A DNA stretch of 64,000 nucleotides from NCBI RefSeq assembly GCF_902498065.1, contig NZ_CABVIR010000001.1, positions 682,001-746,000 on the forward strand, in the 5' to 3' direction. The position numbers were made by a program, and so were the translations under genes. Position 1 is the stretch's first letter. Each line of letters starts with the position of its first letter. Below are positions 41,830 to 51,452 of the stretch, in pieces. Source of the stretch: Pseudomonas fluorescens (GTDB lineage: Bacteria > Pseudomonadota > Gammaproteobacteria > Pseudomonadales > Pseudomonadaceae). Under the pieces are notes generated by a model. That model had not been told where the DNA came from. It saw only the letters and a program-made list of their open reading frames with translations, and did not search any database.

Positions 41830-44316
41830 ATGACCCCTCGCAATCCCTCTATCCGTTTTTCTGCTTTGAAACTGTCCGCCAAACCCTTGAACCGCGCCGT
41901 ACATGCCGCATTGCTCGGCATGGCGCTGACGGTTCCTGTCGGTTTCGCGGTGGTGGCGCAACCCGCTTGGGCACAAGCCGACGTCGAAACGCAATTTGAC
42001 ATCCCGGCAGGTTCGCTGTCGTCAGCATTGACCCAATTCGCCTCCACGGCAGGCGTGACGGTTTCGTTCGAGCCAGCCTCTGCCGGTGGTCAGAAAACCG
42101 CAGGGCTGCGCGGTCGATACACGGTCGATGCCGGTTTGCGCCAACTGCTCGCCGGCAGCAAATTGCAGGCGGTGCGTCATGACAATGGCAGTTATTCACT
42201 GTTGCCGGTGGTGGAGGGCGCGGCGTTGCAACTGGGGGCGACGAGCATTTCTGCCCAGGTTGTCGAGTCGGCCTATGGCCCGGTAGAGGGTTACGTCGCC
42301 ACCCGCAGCGCCACCGGCACCAAGACCGACACACCGATCCTGGAAATTCCCCAGGCGATCAACGTGGTCACCGCCGCTCAGGTCGAAACCCAGGGCGCGC
42401 GCAACCTGACCCAGGCGCTGCGCTACACGCCGGGCCTGAACACCGGAGGCTTCACCGACCGCAACTCGATTGCCGACGAGATCACCAGCCGTGGCTTCGC
42501 ACCGACCCCGTTGTACCTCGACGGTGCGTACATTCCTTACGCCGGCAGCCTCGGCGGTGCACCGCAAATCGACCCATATACCCTGGAACGCATCGAAGTG
42601 CTCAAAGGCCCGTCCTCGGTGCTGTACGGGCAGAACCAGCCGGGCGGCCTGATCAACCTGGTCTCCAAGCGCCCGACCAGCGAACAGCGCAGCCAGGTCA
42701 AACTCGGCGCGGGCAGCTACAACCGGGTCAACGGCGCCTTTGATACCAGCGGCCCGATCGACGATCAAAAGGCATTCACCTATCGCCTCATCGGTGTCGC
42801 GAACAAAGGCAACGAACAGGTCGAGCACACTCACAGCGAACGCATGCTGCTGGCGCCGAGCCTGACCTGGACGCCGAACGACGACACGTCGCTGACCTTG
42901 CTGGCGCAGATCCAGCGCGATGACGGGCTCGAAGATTATCAGTCGCTGCCAAGGATCGGTTCGCTTGATCGCGGCCCTACCGGGCAGAAAATCGACCGGG
43001 ATTTTTTCTCCGGCGACACGCGTTTCAACGACTACAAACGTGATCAGTACGTCTTCGGCTACGACTTCAGCCACAACCTCACCGACGACCTGAAATACCG
43101 CTCGACCGCGCGTTACACCGACGTGCGCGACCGCTACAAGGGCCTGTACCTGCGCGCCTTCGCCACCGACGCGGCGGGTGACACCGATTACACCCGCGTC
43201 AGTCGCACCAAGGTCGACTGGCGCCAGCACAACATCGCCTACACCCTCGATAACAACCTGGAATATAAATTCAACACCGGCGCCCTCGAACACACCACGC
43301 TGGCGGGTGTGGACTACCGCCATTTCAACCGCAAGTACGACGGCCTCAACGCTTACAACGTGACGCCGGTCAACCTCTACGGCAAGAACAACTTCGACAC
43401 CAGCAGCGCGGTCCCGGTGCTGGATACGAAGTGGGACAACACCCTGCGCCAGACGGGCGTGTACGTGCAGGACCAGATCAAACTGGATCAGTGGATCCTG
43501 ACCATCGGTGGTCGTGAAGACTGGGCGGAAATCGATAACAAGGACATCCTCGCCCGCACGGTCGCTTCACAGCGCGACCATAAATTCACCGGGCGCGTGG
43601 GCCTGACCTACGTCACCGAGTTCGGGCTGGCGCCTTACATCAGCTATTCCGAATCCTTCCTGCCGACCATTGGTACCGAGGCACCGGAGCGCGGCGGCAA
43701 AGCTTTCGCGCCGACCGAGGGCGAGCAATACGAAGTGGGTGTGAAGTACCAGCCGTTCGACAAGACGCTGATCACCGCATCGGTCTTTCAGGTCAAACAG
43801 AAAAACGTACTGACCGGCGACGACGACTACCCACAGTATCAATCCCAGGACGGCGAAGTGCGTTCACGCGGCGTCGAACTGGAAGTCAAATCCAGCCTCG
43901 ACAACATCGACGTGCTGGCGGCGGCGACCTACATCGACTCGTTCTACACCAAGAGCACCTATGGCGATGAGGGCAACCGCAACGAAGCACAGGCGCCAGT
44001 ATCAGCCTCGTTGTGGGCGGATTATCACTTCACCCAAGCGGCACTCAACGGCCTGACCTTCGGCGCGGGTGCGCGGTACACGGGACGCAAGCCGGGTGAT
44101 TCGTCGCACTCGTTCGAGGTGCCGTCGTATGTCGTCTACGACACCACGATCCGTTACGACCTGGGCAAACTGGACCCGAGCCTGCGCGGTTTACAGACCC
44201 GCCTGAATGTACAAAACGTCTTCGACCGCGAGTACGTCTCGGACTGCAACTACTCGTTCGGTTGCTACTACGGCCAGGAGCGCGTGGCGTCGGTGGAAAT
44301 GTCTTACGACTGGTAA
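41830..44316 (+). CDS. TonB-dependent siderophore receptor with STN signalling domain (module 2)
   Basis: This is an 828-residue outer-membrane receptor. A long signal peptide ends near AWAQA; the STN domain is at about 52-125 (TQFDIPAGSLSSALTQFASTAGV). Then come VEGYVATRSATGTKTDTPILEIPQAINVV, the plug (SRGFAPTPLYLDGAYIP, EVLKGPSSVLYGQNQPGGLINLVSKRP) and the barrel ending EMSYDW. It resembles FhuA/FoxA/FpvA-type receptors; the siderophore is not predictable. An AAAGGAAA site precedes the ATG. Confidence 0.9.
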   Translation: MTPRNPSIRFSALKLSAKPLNRAVHAALLGMALTVPVGFAVVAQPAWAQADVETQFDIPAGSLSSALTQFASTAGVTVSFEPASAGGQKTAGLRGRYTVDAGLRQLLAGSKLQAVRHDNGSYSLLPVVEGAALQLGATSISAQVVESAYGPVEGYVATRSATGTKTDTPILEIPQAINVVTAAQVETQGARNLTQALRYTPGLNTGGFTDRNSIADEITSRGFAPTPLYLDGAYIPYAGSLGGAPQIDPYTLERIEVLKGPSSVLYGQNQPGGLINLVSKRPTSEQRSQVKLGAGSYNRVNGAFDTSGPIDDQKAFTYRLIGVANKGNEQVEHTHSERMLLAPSLTWTPNDDTSLTLLAQIQRDDGLEDYQSLPRIGSLDRGPTGQKIDRDFFSGDTRFNDYKRDQYVFGYDFSHNLTDDLKYRSTARYTDVRDRYKGLYLRAFATDAAGDTDYTRVSRTKVDWRQHNIAYTLDNNLEYKFNTGALEHTTLAGVDYRHFNRKYDGLNAYNVTPVNLYGKNNFDTSSAVPVLDTKWDNTLRQTGVYVQDQIKLDQWILTIGGREDWAEIDNKDILARTVASQRDHKFTGRVGLTYVTEFGLAPYISYSESFLPTIGTEAPERGGKAFAPTEGEQYEVGVKYQPFDKTLITASVFQVKQKNVLTGDDDYPQYQSQDGEVRSRGVELEVKSSLDNIDVLAAATYIDSFYTKSTYGDEGNRNEAQAPVSASLWADYHFTQAALNGLTFGAGARYTGRKPGDSSHSFEVPSYVVYDTTIRYDLGKLDPSLRGLQTRLNVQNVFDREYVSDCNYSFGCYYGQERVASVEMSYDW

Positions 44317-44325
44317 TCCCTCATT

Positions 44326-44411
44326 CTGTAGGAGCCAGCTTGCTGGCGATGGCGCGCTCAAATTTTGCACCCGTCTCCCGGCCGCCATCGCTGGCAGGCC
44401 AGCTCTTACAG
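44326..44411. repeat. REP palindrome pair
   Basis: ctgtaggagccagcttgctg and ctggcaggccagctcttaca are inverted REP units just after the receptor gene. A further single REP unit lies at 44440-44463. Confidence 0.8.
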
Positions 44412-44563
44412 TGGATCTCCATACGGCAAAGCTCCCTTGCAGTAGCCGGCTTGCTGGCGATAGGGCCGGAACATCCGGCGTGGCTGCCAACTGACACGCC
44501 ACCCCGGTCGCGTCGGCGCGTTATGATAGGCGCGTCCGCCGCCAGAGTCAGAGCAGAGCCACG

Positions 44564-45256
44564 ATGCCCCAGATCACCCACTTCAAAACCCCGTGCCCCG
44601 AGCACCTCACCAGCCAGATTTTGCAGATGGTGGTCGACAACCTGACCGACATCAGCATGGTCGCCATCCCGCCGAGCAACCTGTTGTACAACGTGTATCA
44701 GTACGCGATCGGCTATGAGGTTCACCTCTATCTGGAGGCGCTGAACGGGGCGAAAGGGGTGTCGGTGGAGTTGCTGGTCGCGACCGATGTGGACGATCCG
44801 GAGCAGGTCATCGGCTTCTTGCTGTACCTGCCGATCAAGGACGATCCCGAGGCGTGCGGCGTCGCGTACATGGCGGTGCAGTCCGGTCATCGGCGTCAGG
44901 GCGCGGCGCGGCGGATGCTGCGGGAAATGGTCGGCCGCTATCCGCATGCCGAGCTGACTTGCGCGGTGGCCAAGGTGCCTTGGTTCGAGTCGATGGGCTT
45001 TCAGGTGCTGGGTGCGCGCGGTACGCAGGTGTTGATGAACACCCGTGACCATCGCTCTGACGGCTTGATGGGGCTGCTCGACGTGGCGTCGATCTACAGC
45101 TCGCTGGAGGTGCGGCAGATTCATACGTACCTGCTGCAAAAACACGGCAAGCGGGCGATGCTCGATGCGGAAAAACAGCGTGACCGGCATCTGGATCAAT
45201 TGACGCACAAGGCCAGTGAGTTTGTTCGCGAGCGGTGGGGCGATGGGGCACGCTGA
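44564..45256 (+). CDS. GNAT family N-acetyltransferase
   Basis: This 230-residue cytoplasmic protein has a GNAT core: VIGFLLYLPIKDDPEACGVAYMAVQSGHRRQGAARRMLREMV, with the acetyl-CoA loop HRRQGAARRM (Q/RxxGxG/A type), then AKVPWFESMGFQVLG. A C-terminal helical extension of about 65 residues follows (VRQIHTYLLQKHGKRAMLDAEKQRD). The acceptor is unknown. Confidence 0.8.
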   Translation: MPQITHFKTPCPEHLTSQILQMVVDNLTDISMVAIPPSNLLYNVYQYAIGYEVHLYLEALNGAKGVSVELLVATDVDDPEQVIGFLLYLPIKDDPEACGVAYMAVQSGHRRQGAARRMLREMVGRYPHAELTCAVAKVPWFESMGFQVLGARGTQVLMNTRDHRSDGLMGLLDVASIYSSLEVRQIHTYLLQKHGKRAMLDAEKQRDRHLDQLTHKASEFVRERWGDGAR

Positions 45257-45483
45257 CCGCGCCACACCCGACCATTCAATCAACTGTGGGAGTGAGCTCG
45301 GTCAGCGTTCTCCTACAGTTTGAGGTGTTCGATGAATTCGGGAACACCGCAATCCAGTAGGAGTCGGCTTGCCGGCGATAGGGCCGTGAGCCATGCCTCA
45401 ATTAACTGATCAGGCGTAAAAATCCAGACAGACGTCTTTCACTGTCAGTCTGCGCGCGCCTTCCGGTGGACATCCTGATCCCG
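45257..45483. other. Intergenic region with REP units
   Basis: Contains an imperfect inverted pair near 45285-45318 and a REP unit (gtaggagtcggcttgccggc) near 45357-45380. No gene is seen. Confidence 0.6.
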
Positions 45484-46602
45484 TCAAGCCTGTTCGCCCG
45501 GCCAGCCCGCCCGCCGCAATGCGTTGAGCAATGTTTCAGCGTCCAGTCCCGGCACCGCATGGCCATTGCCTTCGGCGGTGTCGCTGGCCAGCAGCGCATT
45601 GATGATCGCTTCTTCAACGGCTTCGGTGGCGGCCAGGAACAACTCGCTGATGTGGTCGTTGTTGACCATGCGCAAGTGGTCGCAGGTCGGCGCCTTCTTG
45701 CTCTCATAGGCTGCGGGAGGCACATCATTGCCGGTCGCAAAGGCAATGAAGATATCGCCGCTGTGGTCTTCGTTACCGCCACCGGTCCGCGCCAGACCGA
45801 GGCTGGCGCGCTGGGCGAGGCGGGTACATTGATGCGGCAGCAACGGCGCATCGGTGGCCAGGCACACCACAATCGAGCCCATGCCCGGATGCGGCAGCGA
45901 TGCCTTGAGGAAGGGCGAGTCGGCCTTTTCCATGTAGCGCCCGACCGGGTAACCGTCGACGCGCAATTCGTTGCGGATGCCATGGTTGGCCTGGACGATG
46001 GCGCCGACCGTCCAGCCCCCCTGAGCTGAATTCAAACGTCGCGAAGCCGTGCCGATGCCCCCCTTGAATTCGTGACAGATCATGCCGCTGCCGCCACCCA
46101 CCGCACCTTCTTTCACCGGCCCGTTTGTCGCCGTGCGCAAGGCTTCGGCCACGTGTTCGAGTTTGACGTGAAAGCCGTTGATGTCGTTGAGCAAGCCATC
46201 GAAGGTTTCCAGCACCACCGGCATGTTCCAGTAAAGTCGCCCGTCATCCGGTTGCTGTTCGCGGTCCAGCACAATCAACGCATCACGCACCACGCCCAGG
46301 CTGTGGGTGTTGGTGAAGGCGATCGGGCTGGTGAGCAGGCCGGCCTCGCGGATCCATTCCAGACCTGTGGCGTCGCCATTGCCGTTGAGCACATGGACGC
46401 CGGCAAAACACGGTTGCTGGCTGGTGGAACCGACACGCGGTTCGATCACAGTGACGCCGGTCAGAATGTCGCGACCGTTGGCGGTGCGACCTCGCACATT
46501 GCTGTGGCCGACCCGGACGCCGGGCACATCGGTGATGGCATTGAGCGGGCCGGGCTGCAGTTGGCCGAACTGGAGGTTCAGGTCGCGGGCACGTGGTTTC
46601 AT
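45484..46602 (-). CDS. P1 family peptidase (DmpA-type aminopeptidase)
   Basis: This 372-residue protein belongs to the self-processing DmpA/OAT family. Landmarks are ITDVPGVRVGH, GVTVIEPR, GEAVGGGSGM-like (KEGAVGGGSGMICHEFKGGIGTASRRL), the region where autocleavage yields two subunits, and LAQRASLGLARTGG. DmpA enzymes release N-terminal amino acids, and some cleave beta-peptides or D-amino acid amides. The ATG at 46602 follows GAGAGAAA. A polyamine-type binding protein gene lies upstream on the same strand, and a LuxR gene is divergent from that. Confidence 0.88.
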   Translation of the reverse strand: MKPRARDLNLQFGQLQPGPLNAITDVPGVRVGHSNVRGRTANGRDILTGVTVIEPRVGSTSQQPCFAGVHVLNGNGDATGLEWIREAGLLTSPIAFTNTHSLGVVRDALIVLDREQQPDDGRLYWNMPVVLETFDGLLNDINGFHVKLEHVAEALRTATNGPVKEGAVGGGSGMICHEFKGGIGTASRRLNSAQGGWTVGAIVQANHGIRNELRVDGYPVGRYMEKADSPFLKASLPHPGMGSIVVCLATDAPLLPHQCTRLAQRASLGLARTGGGNEDHSGDIFIAFATGNDVPPAAYESKKAPTCDHLRMVNNDHISELFLAATEAVEEAIINALLASDTAEGNGHAVPGLDAETLLNALRRAGWPGEQA

Positions 46603-46657
46603 TGTTTCTCTCATCTTCAATTCGTGGCAGAAAAAAGTGGTTGGATCTGACGCGGAC

Positions 46658-46751
46658 CCTGTGGGAGCGGGCTTGCCCGCGATGAGGTCGTCACATCCAA
46701 CATTGATGTCATCTGACACACCGCCATCGCGGGCAAGCCCGCTCCCACAGG
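46658..46751. repeat. REPIN (inverted REP doublet)
   Basis: cctgtgggagcgggcttgcc and its inverse ggcaagcccgctcccacagg bound a 94-base palindromic element between the peptidase and the binding-protein genes. The ends are perfect inverted repeats. Confidence 0.95.
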
Positions 46752-46763
46752 TTTACGGCACAA

Positions 46764-47867
46764 TTACTGCCCGTTTTTGACTTTGCTCCAGATCCGCGTA
46801 CGCACGCGCTCGGTAGCCGGCGGCAGCGGCTGGAGGGTGAATAACGTGGCCAAGGCTTCGGCGGACGGGTACACCGCCGGGTTGTTGCGAGTCGCTTCGG
46901 CCACCAGCGGTGTGGCGCTGCGGTTGCCGTTGGGGTAGGACAAGTGATCACTGACCGGGGCAATCACTTCAGGGCGCATCAGGTAGTCGATGAAGGCCAG
47001 GCCCTGCTGCGGGTGCGGCGCGTCCTTGAGCAACACGAGGGTGTCGAACCACACCGGCGCGCCTTCTTTCGGCAGGCTGTAGGCGATCTTCACGCCGTTG
47101 TTGGCCTGCTCGGCGTTGGTCTTGGCTTCCAGCATCGCACCGGACCAACCCACCGCGACGCAGATGTTGCCGTTGGCCAGGTCGCTGATAAATTTCGAAG
47201 AGTTGAAGTAGGCAATGTGCGGACGCAGTTTGAGCAGCAGCGCTTCGGCCTTCTTGTAGTCCTCGGGGTTGGTGCTGTTGGGCGGCAGGCCGAGGTAGTG
47301 CAGGGCAACCGGCAGCATCTCGGACGGCGAGTCGAGCATGGCCACGCCGCACTGGCCGAGCTTGGCCAGGTTGGCTTCGTTGAACACCAGGTCCCAGGAG
47401 TCCACCGGCGCCTTGTCGCCCAGCGCGGCGCGCACTTTATCGACGTTGTACCCGATGCCGTTGGTGCCCCACAGGTATGGCACGGCGTACTGATTGCCCG
47501 GATCGTTGTTGGCCAGTTTTGCCAGCAGGTCCGCATCCATGTTTTTGAAGTCAGGCATCTGCGCGTGTGGCAGCGGCGCCAGGGCGCCGGCCTTGATCAG
47601 CGTCGGCAGGCTGAAGTTGCTGGCCACCATCACGTCGTAGCCGCTGCGACTGGTCAGCAGTTTGCCTTCCAGCACTTCGGCGCTGTCGAAGGTGTCGTAA
47701 ACCGGCTCGATCCCGGTGTCGCGCTTGAAGTCATGCAGGGTGTTGGGGCCGATGTAGTCGTACCAGTTGTAGACATGAACCGTCGGGCCCTCGGCCGCTA
47801 CCGCCGACAGCGAGACGCATAAACACGCGCTCAGCCCGAGATTGATCTGTTGATGGCGACGACTCAT
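46764..47867 (-). CDS. Polyamine-type periplasmic binding protein (PotF/SpuD-like)
   Basis: This 367-residue exported protein (signal up to SLSAVAAEG) begins VHVYNWYDYIGPNTLHDFKRDTGIEPVYDTFDSAEVLEGKLL, the PotD/PotF signature, and contains VPYLWGTNGIGYNVDKV and the ligand-site region VAVGWSGAMLEA. It binds putrescine, spermidine or a related amine. No permease or ATPase gene is adjacent. The ATG at 47867 follows a CAGGAG site. Divergent from a LuxR-type regulator. Confidence 0.88.
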   Translation of the reverse strand: MSRRHQQINLGLSACLCVSLSAVAAEGPTVHVYNWYDYIGPNTLHDFKRDTGIEPVYDTFDSAEVLEGKLLTSRSGYDVMVASNFSLPTLIKAGALAPLPHAQMPDFKNMDADLLAKLANNDPGNQYAVPYLWGTNGIGYNVDKVRAALGDKAPVDSWDLVFNEANLAKLGQCGVAMLDSPSEMLPVALHYLGLPPNSTNPEDYKKAEALLLKLRPHIAYFNSSKFISDLANGNICVAVGWSGAMLEAKTNAEQANNGVKIAYSLPKEGAPVWFDTLVLLKDAPHPQQGLAFIDYLMRPEVIAPVSDHLSYPNGNRSATPLVAEATRNNPAVYPSAEALATLFTLQPLPPATERVRTRIWSKVKNGQ

Positions 47868-47978
47868 GATGCGGCACTCCTGGCCTGCTGCAGGCCGGTG
47901 ATGAACAGGTGCTTGCAGCGTATCGGCAGGCCGGGGACTCACCCATTCCCATCATGGGTTACTCGAAAGGGGTAGAGC

Positions 47979-48752
47979 GTGGACGCGTTGCTGAAAGAGT
48001 TGCCGATGCACCAGGGCCTGGCGCGGGTGTTTGGCGCACTGGGCCAGGACGGTTTCTGGCGCGCGCTGGTCGACACGCTGCGGTTGCTGGTGCCGCTGGA
48101 CAACGCATTGGTCGCGGTGATGCGGCCGGGGCGCGTGCCGCGCCTGCTGATCGATTTCGACGCCAAGGGCAGCGCCGATGAGCGTGAAGAACTGGCCGGT
48201 TACAGCGCTGGCATGTACCTGCTCGATCCGTTTTATCAGGCTGCGTGTGCAGGCATTGCCGATGGTTTGCACAGCCTTGAATCGGTGGCGCCAGACCAGT
48301 TTCAGCAGAGCGAGTACTACCTGAGCTACTTCCGCTCGGTGGTGGGCGGTGACGAGTTGCAGTTCATGATCAACGCCGACGATGCCGTGCTCGGGTTGTC
48401 ACTCGGTCGTTCCACGCGTTTCAGTCTGCAAGAGCAGGGCCGTCTGCTCTGTGTGCGCGACTGGGTGTTGGCGGCGATGCGCCGTCACCTGCAATTGATG
48501 CCAGCGGAGGGCCCGGCGGTCGAGGCGCTGGCCGGGGATCTGGCGACCCTGCTGGATCGCTTTGACGCACGCCTGACGGTGCGCGAAATCGAGACGGCGC
48601 GTCTGATTCTTCAGGGCTTTTCAAGCAAGGCGATTGCCCAGCAATTGGGGATTTCGCCGGAAACGGTGAAGGTGCACCGGCGCAATGTCTATCACAAGCT
48701 CAATGTGAATGGGCATGGGGAGTTGTTTGCGTTGGTGTTGCAGCCGCGCTGA
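47979..48752 (+). CDS. LuxR family transcriptional regulator
   Basis: This 257-residue regulator has a C-terminal LuxR helix-turn-helix (LTVREIETARLILQGFSSKAIAQQLGISPETVKVHRRNVYHKLNV). The N-terminal 180 residues form an unassigned sensor domain without receiver Asp or acyl-homoserine-lactone motifs. The GTG start at 47979 follows AAAGGGG. It is divergent from the polyamine-binding-protein/peptidase genes and probably controls them. Confidence 0.85.
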   Translation: MDALLKELPMHQGLARVFGALGQDGFWRALVDTLRLLVPLDNALVAVMRPGRVPRLLIDFDAKGSADEREELAGYSAGMYLLDPFYQAACAGIADGLHSLESVAPDQFQQSEYYLSYFRSVVGGDELQFMINADDAVLGLSLGRSTRFSLQEQGRLLCVRDWVLAAMRRHLQLMPAEGPAVEALAGDLATLLDRFDARLTVREIETARLILQGFSSKAIAQQLGISPETVKVHRRNVYHKLNVNGHGELFALVLQPR

Positions 48753-48788
48753 ACCTTGGCGATTGGCGATTGTCAGTTCAGCGAAAAC

Positions 48789-48881
48789 CCTGTGGGAGCG
48801 GGCGTGCCCGCGATGCCGGCGTACCAGCCGACATGAAGGTTGAATGTGCAGACGCTATCGCGGGCAAGCCCGCTCCCACAG
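48789..48881. repeat. REPIN (inverted REP doublet)
   Basis: cctgtgggagcgggcgtgcc and ggcaagcccgctcccacag are the inverted ends of a 93-base element between the LuxR and methyltransferase genes, which converge here. Confidence 0.95.
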
Positions 48882-48896
48882 TAATCGCGCTCGGTA

Positions 48897-49832
48897 TTAC
48901 TGCCGGAACACCAACGCCTTCAACCCGCATTCGACATCCGCATCCGGAAACTCCGGCGGGTTCTCCAACCGTTGCTCGAACCGCAGGCTCGGCGCTTCGC
49001 GCATGACGCCATCAATCAGGAAATCCGCACCGAACGCCGGGTCGTTCATGCAGGCCAGCACCGTGCCCTGTGGCGTGAGCAATTCCGGTAACCGACGCAG
49101 CACGCGCTGGTAATCCTTGGTCAGCAGAAAACTGCCTTTCTGGAAGGACGGCGGATCGATGATCACCAGATCATAAGGCCCTTTACCGATCACCTTGCCC
49201 CAGGACTTGAACAGGTCGTGGCCGAGAAAACTCACCTTGCTCATGTCGTGGCCGTTGAGCCGGTGATTATCGCGGCCACGGTTCAGGGCCGGGCTGGACA
49301 TGTCCAGGTTGACCACGTGTTCGGCGCCGCCCTCGATGGCCGCCACGGAAAAACCGCAGGTGTAGGCAAACAGATTCAACACGCGCTTGCCCTCGGCATT
49401 GGCGCGCACCCAATCGCGGCCGTAGCGCATGTCGAGGAACAGCCCGGTGTTCTGCTTGCGGCCCAGGTCCACACGATAGCGCAGGCCGCCCTCGGTGATG
49501 GTCATGTCATCGATGACTTCCCCGACCAGCCATTCGGTGGTGCTTTGCAGCAGGTAACGATGTTGCAACGCCAGCGTGTGCGCGCCGGATGTCGCCCATG
49601 CGGGCGACCGGGAGATCTGCAGCAGCCGCTGTTTCAAATCTTCCAGCTGCGCCGATTCGGGCTCCTTGAACAGCGACACCAGCACCACGCCCTGCAGCCA
49701 GTCGACGGTCAATTGCTCCAGCCCCGGCCAGCAGCGACCTCGACCGTGAAACAGTCGGCGGGTTTCTGCGGGAGCCGCGGCGAGGGCGGTCAGCAGATGG
49801 TCGTGGAGGGTGGTGAGCGCTTCTGAATTCAT
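48897..49832 (-). CDS. SAM-dependent methyltransferase (RlmI-like, class I)
   Basis: This 311-residue enzyme has the SAM-binding motif VLNLFAYTCGFSVAAIEGGAEHVVNLDMS and motif IV DLVIIDPPSFQKG, as in the large-subunit rRNA cytosine/guanine methyltransferases of the RlmI/RlmK type. A middle segment (YRVDLGRKQNTGLFLDMRYGRDWV) is diagnostic of that family. A PUA domain is not evident. Likely RNA methylation; the exact target is unknown. Confidence 0.85.
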   Translation of the reverse strand: MNSEALTTLHDHLLTALAAAPAETRRLFHGRGRCWPGLEQLTVDWLQGVVLVSLFKEPESAQLEDLKQRLLQISRSPAWATSGAHTLALQHRYLLQSTTEWLVGEVIDDMTITEGGLRYRVDLGRKQNTGLFLDMRYGRDWVRANAEGKRVLNLFAYTCGFSVAAIEGGAEHVVNLDMSSPALNRGRDNHRLNGHDMSKVSFLGHDLFKSWGKVIGKGPYDLVIIDPPSFQKGSFLLTKDYQRVLRRLPELLTPQGTVLACMNDPAFGADFLIDGVMREAPSLRFEQRLENPPEFPDADVECGLKALVFRQ

Positions 49833-50004
49833 CGGGTGGTGTCGGTCATTGGAGGGGGCGGCATTTTAACCACAATTGCCACTCAAGGACCGCAGCCGGG
49901 CGTCGCGAGTTATCACGTTTTATTTAACTTTACGTGAGGATTTGGCGATCTGTCGGCTCCCATACTCGGCTCCAACGAATAACAACAACCGCCGGGAGCC
50001 GATC

Positions 50005-50613
50005 ATGTCGCCGATACCTGCTTCATCCCATCCGCGCTGGCTGCGCCTGACCCATTGGCTCAATGCCCTGGCGGTGCTGGTCATGGTCACCAGCGGTTGG
50101 CGCATCTACAACGCATCGCCGCTTTACGACTTCAGTTTTCCCAAGAGCATCACGCTGGGAGGCTGGCTCGGCGGGGCGCTGCAATGGCATTTCGCGGCGA
50201 TGTGGTTCCTTGCCATCAACGGCCTTGTCTACCTGATCATCAACCTCGCCAGCGGTCGTCTTTCACGCCGCTTTTTCCCGGTGTCGCCCAAAGGTGTTCT
50301 GCAGGACGTGTGGGCCGCATTGCGCGGACGGCTGGGGCATGCCGACCTGAGTCATTACAACCAGGTGCAACGGCTGGCGTACCTGTTTGTGATGCTTGAT
50401 ATCACGCTGCTGGTGGTCTCCGGGCTGGTGTTGTGGAAGTCCGTCCAGTTTCCGTTGTTGCGCGAGTTACTGGGGGGCTACGACGCGGCGCGTCATGTGC
50501 ATTTCATCGCGATGGCGCTGTTGGTGGCATTTGTTGCGGTGCATCTGGTGATGGTCGCGCTCGTTCCCAAAACGCTGCTGGCCATGATTATCGGTCGCAA
50601 GGAGCCCGTATGA
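50005..50613 (+). CDS. Cytochrome b561-type membrane subunit
   Basis: This 202-residue inner-membrane protein has four helices with histidines placed for two b-type hemes: RLTHWLNALAVLVMVTSGWRI, LQWHFAAMWFLAINGLVYLI, and ARHVHFIAMALLVAFVAVHLVMV. Such subunits pass electrons from quinol to a periplasmic oxidoreductase. The molybdopterin protein gene follows with an ATGA overlap, so it is the probable partner. The ATG at 50005 follows GGGAG. Confidence 0.88.
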   Translation: MSPIPASSHPRWLRLTHWLNALAVLVMVTSGWRIYNASPLYDFSFPKSITLGGWLGGALQWHFAAMWFLAINGLVYLIINLASGRLSRRFFPVSPKGVLQDVWAALRGRLGHADLSHYNQVQRLAYLFVMLDITLLVVSGLVLWKSVQFPLLRELLGGYDAARHVHFIAMALLVAFVAVHLVMVALVPKTLLAMIIGRKEPV

Positions 50614-51389
50614 AAAAGCCCATTGAAGGTCTGGACGAGTCATCCATCCTCAAAGACGCCCGGAACATCATTGCGCCGCAGATCGAAGACCGCTCGCGTC
50701 GCTCGTTCCTGATGCGTGGGCTGACCCTCGGTGGCGTGGCCATGTTGTCGGGCTGCAACATTACCGATAACGACAGCGTCGAGACCGCGTTGTCCTCCAT
50801 GTCGCGGTTCAACGATCGGGTACAGGGCTGGTTGTTCAATCCCAATGTGTTGGCGCCGACCTATCCGGCGTCGATGATCACCCGGCCGTTTCCGTTCAAT
50901 GCCTTCTACGGCATCGACGAGGCGCCGACCGTCGAGGAGCAAAGCTATCGACTGGAAGTCACCGGACTGGTCGCCGACAAGCGCAGCTGGCGTCTCGAAG
51001 AACTGCGCGCCATGGCGCAGAACGAACAGATCACCCGGCACATCTGCGTCGAAGGCTGGAGCGCGATCGGGCGTTGGGGGGGCGTGCGCTTCAGCGACTT
51101 TCTGAAACGAGTCGGCGCCGACACCGATGCCAAGTATGTCGGCTTCAAATGCGCCGACGATTATTACACCAGCATCGACATGGCCACCGCACTGCACTCG
51201 CAGACCTTGCTGGCGCTGACCTATGACGGCGCGGTGCTGCCGCGCGAATACGGCTTTCCGATGAAGCTGCGCATGCCCACCAAGCTCGGCTACAAGAACC
51301 CCAAACACATTCAGGCTATTTTCGTCAGCAACACCTACAGCGGCGGCTACTGGGAAGACCAGGGCTACAACTGGTTCGGTGGCAGCTGA
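50610..51389 (+). CDS. Tat-exported molybdopterin-dependent oxidoreductase (sulfite oxidase/MsrP-like)
   Basis: This 259-residue protein has a twin-arginine signal (RSRRSFLMRGLTLGGVAMLSGC) whose end LSGC is also a lipobox. The Moco domain includes YRLEVTGLVADKRSWRLEEL and the molybdenum-ligand cysteine in TRHICVEGWSAIGRWGGV. MsrP-like enzymes reduce oxidised methionine or other substrates in the periplasm. It overlaps the cytochrome b gene and is followed by the MXKDX gene. The substrate is unknown. Confidence 0.88.
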   Translation: MKKPIEGLDESSILKDARNIIAPQIEDRSRRSFLMRGLTLGGVAMLSGCNITDNDSVETALSSMSRFNDRVQGWLFNPNVLAPTYPASMITRPFPFNAFYGIDEAPTVEEQSYRLEVTGLVADKRSWRLEELRAMAQNEQITRHICVEGWSAIGRWGGVRFSDFLKRVGADTDAKYVGFKCADDYYTSIDMATALHSQTLLALTYDGAVLPREYGFPMKLRMPTKLGYKNPKHIQAIFVSNTYSGGYWEDQGYNWFGGS

Positions 51390-51452
51390 CGGCAACGTCA
51401 CCACGCAGCTCACGCTGCGTTCATTCGCACCTGTGCTTCAAGGAGTTTCATC

